Positions 57,154 through 64,000 of a DNA stretch of 64,000 nt are shown one piece after another; positions within the stretch are counted from its first letter, which is position 1, and every line of letters begins with the position of its first letter. The stretch covers positions 10,664,001-10,728,000 of the forward strand of contig CM041465.1 in NCBI GenBank assembly GCA_023213395.1, given 5' to 3'. The position numbers and the translations under genes were made by a program. The DNA is from Cycas panzhihuaensis. Its lineage: Eukaryota; Cycadophyta. Under the pieces are notes generated by a model. It was not told where the DNA came from, made no database searches, and saw only the letters and a list, made by a program, of their open reading frames with translations.

Positions 57154-58380
57154 CGCCTATAAAATACCTTAGAAATCAGTCAAAATATGTCCAAACTCAC
57201 CTTTCTGCCCTTAGGAATGCCCCTCGCCCTTCCTCAGTTGAGGTTTAGTTGTCTGCTAGGCCATTTTCTATAATTTTTAGCTAATGTGTCTTTGCACTGC
57301 GCTAAACTTCATGGTACGATAGAGTTTAGCTTGGGACCTGCTGTGATTTAGTAGCCCCACAACGAAGACCATGGCACCATGATCTTTACGGTGGTGCGAA
57401 TGTCACCCCCTCAAATAGGGGGTTTCCCACCCAAAAAAAATTAAAATTTTACCTAGGTAAGCTACACTCAGGCCTACTGGGACCAGGGCTACCAAATGCC
57501 CCAGTCCCCCCTCTCTTTGGGTCTAATTTAGACTCCAGGAGATTGCCATTTATTGATAAAGGGCCCAAAACTACCCTAAAAAAATAACAAAAAGTAAGGA
57601 AACTTAAATCATTTGATGGGCTAAGGAATGGACGATCCACTCACTGGATCTAGCCTTGTGACTACCATCTCATTGTCTTGGTCCTATTGGCTATCCTCTC
57701 GCATTGATCCAATGGTCTGATCTCCCCCCTACATGCCTCCGAAGTCGAGTGGTGCTCCACTGCATAAGGGAAAGGGCTGTGAATCGTTCGCAAGCCCATG
57801 AAAATGAATCCCATTTTCATCGAGTTTTCCTTATATAGGCGGGGGCCTCGATAGGCACTTCCTCTGTTTCTATCACCGCGACAGCCCTTAGGGCCATCCC
57901 TCATTCCTAATCACCATTGCCTTATGGCCTGGCTCCTATTTTGCCCTCATGACTTCCACTTTGCTCATTCTCATAGGTATATTTATGGCACCTATACACC
58001 CATCTCTGTGAGGCCCCTTCTATCCCGTTTTACATGCCACCTTTATGTATAACTAGGTTTATACTCGTTTGACTCATTTTATTGTCCTAGATCCATTTTT
58101 GCTACCTGTTCACACCTCCGGGGCTCCTAAAGGGAGCATCCTCTCCATTTGGGACTGCATTTTACTTTTTTAAGTGACCTTTTGCACCCTAGAGGGGCCT
58201 GTTCACCACCCATTCATTCCCGTTGGCTAGATAGTCCACTCCACCCTCAAGTAGCCTCATTACTGGGTCCTCCTGCCCTTTAAGGCCTTCATTGCCAACT
58301 ATTCGAGTCCCTCATAGTTACTCCATATCATCGTGTCCTCTCGACATAACTGACTCTATCACATTTCTTCTACTAAGATA
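57154..58380. other. Spacer between antisense PMD and second RNase H
   Basis: No domain recognised. 57300-57410 contains repeated ACCATG/TTTAC/TTTAGC-type words that loosely resemble the 45110-45175 part of the LTR (GCACCATGGTAAATTTCGTG). ORFs at 57449-57904 on the minus strand are not supported. Confidence 0.4.
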
Positions 58381-58817
58381 ACTCCCTTTTCATCCATGGC
58401 ACTTTTCATCTTCGCCGATGGAGGAAGCCGCGACAACCCTGGTCCTTCTGTCGTCACATAGATCCTCCGTGACCCTTTCAGGCATGATTTCCTATATTCC
58501 AGGATCTTCCTCCATAAGGCCACTAATAATGAATCTGAGTATACAGTCATTATCGAAACCCTCACTAATGCACTCTATTTCCACCACTGACCCATCATCC
58601 TGTTTTGCGACTCTCAGGTTGTGGTGTCCCATCTCACCCAAGTCTATCAGGTGCAATGCCCATGCTTGAGAGCCTTTTCTTCAACTTCCAGGACCCTATT
58701 GGCTTGTTTTTCATTTGTCAACATCTGACACATCCCATGGACCCTCAACGATAAGGCAGATAGCCTCATTCACTTCATCCTTGAGCATCACCTTCTCCTC
58801 CTTAATGACCCACCTTG
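58381..58817 (+). pseudogene. Second RNase H domain (RNase HI / archaeal-like)
   Basis: One frame with two stops: IFADGGSRDNPGPSVVT (first catalytic Asp), KATNNESEYTVIIETLTNAL (Glu in NNESEY), PIILFCDSQVVVSHLTQVYQ (second Asp in CDSQ), then HIPWTLNDKADSLIHFILEH (last Asp in KADS). All four catalytic acids are visible. The GGSR.NPGPS start is unlike the Ty3/Gypsy RNase H and like cellular or archaeal-type RNase HI, the kind acquired by Tat elements. The same protein, more decayed, is at 14935-15345. It lies 0.4 kb before the polypurine tract. Confidence 0.88.
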
Positions 58818-59220
58818 AGAGACTTGTCTGATCACCTAGGTGCTCAAGTCTCGGGTCGTCTTACACTTCACATCATGATCCATTCACACCTTCGAAAGTC
58901 AGTCACTAATGAGGTTAAACTATGGTGACCACTAGGCTTGTTCATTCACCCTATTGCTTGTTATCATTATCTCTCTTCTTATACTCCTACGATGGGGACA
59001 TTCCCCTCATCCATCATGATTTCCAGTCGAATTCAGAGTGGCGCATAGGTGGCCCCTATGTTGTCTCCACTCTTGTCCCCGTATCCATGCATTCTGCCAT
59101 GACACTCGCCAGTACCCTTATGTCTTATCATGATTGTGTTGTTATATGTACATATATTACTAACAGTTTTATTACTAGCATTCGCCATTGCATTGTGCTT
59201 TCAAGCAGCGAGGCTCTACT
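58818..59220 (+). other. 3' untranslated stretch of Gypsy element
   Basis: A 134-codon ORF begins at 58922 and runs into the LTR (59326) with no recognised domain; rated probably chance. Confidence 0.35.
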
Positions 59221-59233
59221 GCCAAGGGGGCAG
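59221..59233 (+). other. Polypurine tract
   Basis: GCCAAGGGGGCAG directly before TGTTTCTCAGC. Confidence 0.88.
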
Positions 59234-62226
59234 TGTTTCTCAGCTACCAGGAATGGGTATGGATGGGTCGACCTAGGTAAGTATAGGTATGCTTCCATCT
59301 CTCTTCCTAGTCATTTTAGGAGGTAGATTGAAGCATTTCTTGATTCATTGCATGATTGATTGGCTCATCTTTACGCTTGTTATGCACCTTGCTCAATCAT
59401 GCTGCATGTCCCTAGCCTATGACAACTCACAAGACATGCTTCTCTGTGAGGCATGCATCCCTATGGTGCTTTACAACCCTCTGCTACACCTCCATATCAC
59501 CTTGAGTATCAACCGATTTGTGTGATCCACTCATATCTTTCTCGCCATACTGCAACCCCTAGCATTCTGTTAGGAGTGGTTGGCATTTTATGTCCATCCA
59601 TAGGTTTTTTGGGAACCCTACCTCTCGATGCCTTATCTGGGCTAGCCTATTTTCCCACTTGGATTGTCCCCAGCCACTTGGATAGGAGGGCCAACCCCTC
59701 CTAGGCCTAGGATACCCTCTTCTAGGGCTCCCAAGACCCTTATCTCCTTTTTTGTTGCATTCTGGTCCCACACAGCAGTAAATTTTGAGGTACTGTAAAG
59801 TTTGTTGTGGTACCATGAACTTTACCACAGTGTGACTATCCACCTCTATTTTTTTAATCTGCCGTGGAAATTTTTGCATTTTTCACAAAATTGCCACGTG
59901 GATTAGTCAATCCTTGACTCCCAGCCTAACCCTAATTTCTTGATTAGGGATAGGGTTGAGTATAAAGCCTAAAAAGTTCCTCATCTCTTCCTCTAATAGT
60001 CTCCAACAAGCTCTTACAACTTTCTTTCTCCTTCTCTTCTGTCGCCTCTGCAAGCCACCTCCTGCAGGAAATGCCCTACATCTGCTAAGATCCTCTATGT
60101 TCCTACCTGGACTCTATCTTCCACAGCTTAGGTTCATGGATCCAATCTCATCAATGAGCTTCACCAAGCGGCAATACCATTCAAAGCTTGCATCTACACG
60201 CGCTCAACAATTTTTCTTCTTTAGATTTGTAGGAATTCTCCTACAAGTACCTAGATTGGCTTCCTCCTATGCTGCTCTTAGGTAGGCCTACTACAAACTG
60301 AGACCTACAGGTAGCTCCTCATGGTTTTCCTCCTTTTATCTCCTTTAAACTTCTTGGAAGCTAAGATTTCCTTCATACATCTTTCATTTTCAGTGTTTCC
60401 TAGTTTATGCAGGAAGTATTTCCCTGTGTTTTCCTTTAATACTTGTATTTTCTTTCCGTTATCTCCCTAGTCTCTCCAAGAGGGCTACGAGGTGAGCTTC
60501 TTAATGGTGTGAGTGAAGGAAGCATCAATGGGTTCGGTACCTAACAAGACCAGATTCCCAAGGGGCAATCTCCCTTCTCCTCCTTTTCTGTCCTCCTTGT
60601 GCCTTTCTTGGGCCACCGGATGACACCGAAAAAGAGGCTATTGCTAGAATTAGTATAGGCAGCCCCTTGTTGCATTATTTCTACCTTGAGAGCCCCATAT
60701 TAGTAGGGTTTTTCAGCCCCTAGTGGTGCCATATCCCTCTTTTGTCTGCTCCCTCATCTGGTATTGCACACACCGCATACCATAACTTTGGTAACACCAA
60801 TAACATTTCCAACTTTCATACCATTTATGCCTTTCACCATTGACTGTCATATAGGCTGTCTAAACCTATTATCCTTGTGCTCAAAGGCAACGTGGAGGTA
60901 TTTACGTTAGATGATTATCCATTCTGAGGCTAACTACTTGTGTTCATTACTTGTTGTGACTTATGTTGATGAATTTAGAAGTATCTTTTAGTTAAATACT
61001 TTGTATTGTCTCCAGTACTTTGCTTGCAACTTTTTGGCACTTTACTTCCTTTATATATATATGCACCCACTTGGCATTCTAGTAGCCCCTTGAAGAAAGG
61101 GGAAGAAAACCTTTGTGCTTGCAGGTTTCATCGCAACGTTCGTGAAAAGGAAGAGGCACTTTGATCTAGGTAAGTCTTCACCTTTTTCCTCTTTATTTCT
61201 CTTCCTCACATAATTGCTTTATTTTCTCTTGTCTTTTCTAGTTCTCCTTTTTTCCTTTTGCATGGGGAAGGTAAGGAAGCCCCTTCAATACCGCTTCTCA
61301 ACAAAATTGGTGCATCAGACAAGGACAAAGGAGTAAGCACGGCATACGGGCAAGATATCTTCTTTGGACATGTGGCTTTCCGGGTACGTACTTCCTCTCC
61401 TCTCATAGCTCTTTTCCTTTTGTCATTATTAGGCCTGTCATCTTGCATAGTAAACATTATAGAAGGAAAAGAGTAGTCAGCAAATTTACACACATTCATC
61501 TCATATATGTATGTTGCATGTTGCTTTTATAGGAAGGAGCATATTGTAGGAATTATACCTCCCTCCTCTCCTACCTGAATGCAAAATGTCCCTTAGCTTT
61601 ACATTTTCCTAGTATGCATGCTTGAGCTTGTTTGGAATATCTTTTCTATCCTTTCTCATTTGAAAGCAAAAGAGAGTGAGAGTGTGTTTTATGTTCTCCT
61701 TTTGTGAAAATAAATGAGAACACTTTTACTACCCCCTCGTATACACCCTTCACATCCTATTCACACACACTACTCTAGTTTCCCTTGCCAGGATTTAGAT
61801 CCCTTCACCCATATAGCGGCAAGAGGCCTTTTGCCATCACTTCTTTCCCTCGTAGACATGCCTTAGGTGGGTCAGCCCAAGGAGTTTTTTTTGCATCTAT
61901 TTCACACATACCATATCACTTTCCCACAAAAGTTCTTTTCTTCGTTAGGCTTACCTTCCCCCTTCTGGCCATCCAAGGGTGGGAGGATTCCATCTTTTGG
62001 GGTTATCTAAGATACCTCATATGTATCTTACCCCTTCAAGCCAAAATCCTAAGTTACCTTGAGGAAGTTGTGAGCCATTCGTGGGTCTCGAACCTGCATT
62101 TCAAGGCACAGATGCCCTGTTTGGGTGTTTCCTTCACTTGTAGGATTGTTTCTTCTATTCCAAAACTTTCCATTGATTGCCCCAATCTTTGTCAAATATA
62201 GTTACCATCCCATAGATGTGATTCTA
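59234..62226 (+). repeat. 3' LTR of the 17.6-kb Gypsy element
   Basis: 2,993 bp. Ends GATTCTA where the 5' LTR ends GATTCCA. TATA at 59961-59967; intron-like segment 61170-61241; ORF 61785-62201. Includes a 19-bp addition near 60708 relative to the 5' LTR. Confidence 0.93.
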
Positions 62227-62231
62227 GTTGG
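62227..62231. repeat. Target site duplication GTTGG (right)
   Basis: Matches 44582-44586. Confidence 0.88.
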
Positions 62232-62448
62232 CCTTTCATATTTTTCTATAGAAAAATATTAATATAATAACCTAATTCTAGTATTTTCTTTATAATGGGT
62301 TGAGCCCTCACTAGTTAAGCTAATTTTTATTTTATATTTTATACATCTATTTTCCCATCTCGTTCTCTAAACTTTGGGGTTGATCATCTTATTAGAAATT
62401 TTAAATTTCCTTTAATAGTATATTAAAGGTTTTTATTATTTAACATCA

Positions 62449-62950
62449 TGTTAGAATATACTTAAATAAAGTGGAATATATCAATGAAGTATCAATTATA
62501 AATCATAATATATCATGAGGAATATCAAGAATATATATATAAATATAAAATACAAGATCAACATACAAAGTAATAACATGAATTATAAAGCATAATAAAC
62601 ATCACTATAAATTAATGAGCATGTACCATAAGAGATAATAGATTTATACATAGAAAACCTTGGAGATAAAACCATAGGGGAAGTTGGAATTAGGAACTCC
62701 TCTTTAATGATCTTCAAATGTATTACATCCATATGTCAATCAATCTTTGACCTTTCTTAAGTTCTTAAATGGTGTATGTATATATTTATAGATTTAGTCA
62801 TATTATTATTAGCCTATAGAATTCTTGAGCCTCTTTATCTTCTAATATAAATATTACATTAATATATGTGTTATGTTATACTTATCAATACTTTTGCATG
62901 TGAGATTGTATGGGTCTACAATTTTATATTAAATATTATATATCCTAAAA
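62449..62950 (-). repeat. Solo or 3' LTR candidate
   Basis: TGTTAGAATATACTT at its plus-strand start; a polypurine-like minus-strand TAATGGGGAG (62951-62960) lies at its other end, so on the minus strand it would be a 3' LTR. No second copy seen; the element body to the right (62960-64000) shows no coding motif. Confidence 0.4.
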
Positions 62951-62960
62951 CTCCCCATTA

Positions 62961-63811
62961 ATATTTAATATCTTTAATTTATAATTTTTAATATTTAATT
63001 CTTAAACCTTGGCCTTCAATATCTTTATGCTTTGTCTTTATGTGCTTATTCTTTATCTTCATGTTGGAATCTATATCAAGTTGTATCAAGTTCAATAATT
63101 GAATCACTTATAACCTATCTTTATTATACTTGTCTCTTACAACCAAATTATATTAATAATGTATTATATAAACCTATAATCAAATATATGAAACCAACTT
63201 ATAAAATCAATTGTGACTAACCATCTGTAAAGCATTAGTAATCAATTAATAAACAAATAACTAATTACAATTCAACTATCATGTTATATGAAGTCTCATC
63301 TCAAAAACCTCATATCTTCCACCTGTATAGCTATGATAATCAACTATATTATCTCTAAAAATCTTATAAACTAAATTGATTATTCATGTCCATATAAAAC
63401 AACAACCATCTGCTAAAATATATGGGTAACCAACCTATGTAATCACTAGTCTTCTAAGATGTATTTTTCCATGCATGGTTCATCAGCATATAAAATAATG
63501 TATCAAAATAACACTAGTTGTTAGGCTAATGTGTTGTTAGAAGAGTAGCAATATGTTTTACCTTTTACATGAGAGAATAATATATGTGTTTTCTCCCTTT
63601 ATGCATATATGTAACTCTCATTTAGAAACTAATAAAATTTTATCAACCAACAATTAAATAATAAATTAAACAAACTAACTCTAAGAATAGAACATACTAC
63701 CTAGCTAAGTCAAGTTAGTTATAACAAATATTAGAAAATTAACTACAAGATATCATTGCCTATGAACAATAGAACAACATCATAATATTTCCATTATAGT
63801 CTTCAATAATC

Positions 63812-63850
<39 letters not shown>

Positions 63851-64000
63851 ATGTTATAAATATATATGGGATTATTTACCTCAGTTGCATCCAATAATAT
63901 TTAGCCTTTATATTGACCAATTAAACATGCCCTTTAGCTTCGCCAATTATACTTAATGTGATAAATATATATTATATTTTAATACTTCTCCATAATGCAT
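62961..64000. other. AT-rich region, no gene recognised
   Basis: Short frames only, rich in Asn, Ile, Leu and Tyr. A (TA)n tract occupies 63814-63847. The extreme end reads as a possible second polypurine tract on the minus strand (ATGCATTATGGAGAAG), but nothing beyond is available. Confidence 0.5.
63814..63847. repeat. (TA)n microsatellite
   Basis: About 34 bp of uninterrupted TA. Confidence 0.95.

Larger units (their letters stand above)
44587..62226 (+). mobile_element. Complete 17.6-kb Gypsy (Tat/Ogre-like) element with antisense PMD and extra RNase H
   Basis: 17,640 bp with two LTRs of about 2.96 and 2.99 kb, a perfect GTTGG duplication, a TGGCGAC...TGGGGACC-type primer site and a polypurine tract (AAGGGGGCAG). 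Order: gag, protease, linker, RT, Gypsy RNase H, integrase (all +); PMD gene (minus, 55496-57153); a second, different RNase H (+, 58381-58817). Size, long LTRs, primer site and a second RNase H recall the Tat lineage (Ogre, Retand). In described Tat elements the extra RNase H lies inside pol next to integrase; here it is beyond integrase and beyond the antisense gene. Stops in every enzyme domain show the copy is inactive, but its outline is whole. Confidence 0.92.

Noticed and set aside
59559-59879. 106-codon minus ORF in the 3' LTR
   Set aside because: Not open in the 5' LTR copy and no domain; likely chance.
63985-64000. Polypurine tract of another LTR element at the window edge
   Set aside because: Only a purine-rich 16-mer; no LTR pair or flanking sequence available to support it.
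1-64000. CRISPR arrays, rRNA, tRNA genes and organelle-derived sequence
   Set aside because: No regular spacer-repeat array, no rRNA or tRNA cloverleaf sequence, and no organelle gene was recognised; primer binding sites account for the tRNA-like words.

Overview
This is nuclear DNA from a land plant, almost certainly a seed plant with a large, repeat-packed genome. The evidence is plant-type LTR retrotransposons (Copia, and a Ty3/Gypsy family resembling the Tat/Ogre lineage), initiator-Met-tRNA primer sites, plant mobile domain (PMD) genes and a fragment of a plant-specific B-type cyclin-dependent kinase. The species cannot be named from the sequence. No intact host gene, rRNA, tRNA or CRISPR array is visible. 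Almost every coding region carries stops and frameshifts, so most CDS-like features are called pseudogenes.

Layout. 1-730: Copia pol fragment (+). 731-3607: small non-autonomous LTR element (+) carrying an antisense CDKB-type kinase pseudogene. 3608-5594 and 10246-about 10620: copy A of an anonymous large repeat, split by a 4.65-kb LTR element (5595-10245, minus strand, perfect 5-bp target duplication) that carries a Copia-type gag and pieces of a host 3'-5' exonuclease gene. 10620-12250: degenerate tandem repeats. 12275-14040: PMD pseudogene (+). 14935-22960: decayed Gypsy gag-pol plus extra RNase H (minus), broken by a Copia fragment (16060-17945). 22990-30433: two Copia elements (minus), the larger nearly complete. 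30434-36430: copy B of the anonymous repeat, inverted relative to copy A and split by a Copia-like gag element. 36659-41598: complete but dead Copia element (+), inserted in the gag of an older minus-strand Copia (41640-44586). 44587-62226: complete 17.6-kb Gypsy element (+) with LTRs of about 3.0 kb and a perfect 5-bp target duplication. 62227-64000: AT-rich LTR debris.

The most interesting object is the 17.6-kb element. Its order is LTR - gag - protease - RT - RNase H - integrase - PMD gene on the opposite strand - second RNase H on the sense strand - LTR. The same modules, much decayed, recur at 12.3-23 kb in inverted orientation, so the antisense PMD and additional RNase H look like family traits. 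Next in interest are two independent pieces of host genes inside small LTR elements: the CDKB kinase (1650-2345) and the exonuclease/KH gene (7740-9876).

Limits: all homology calls come from reading translated motifs by eye. Boundaries inside decayed regions may be off by tens of bases. Identities are estimates.
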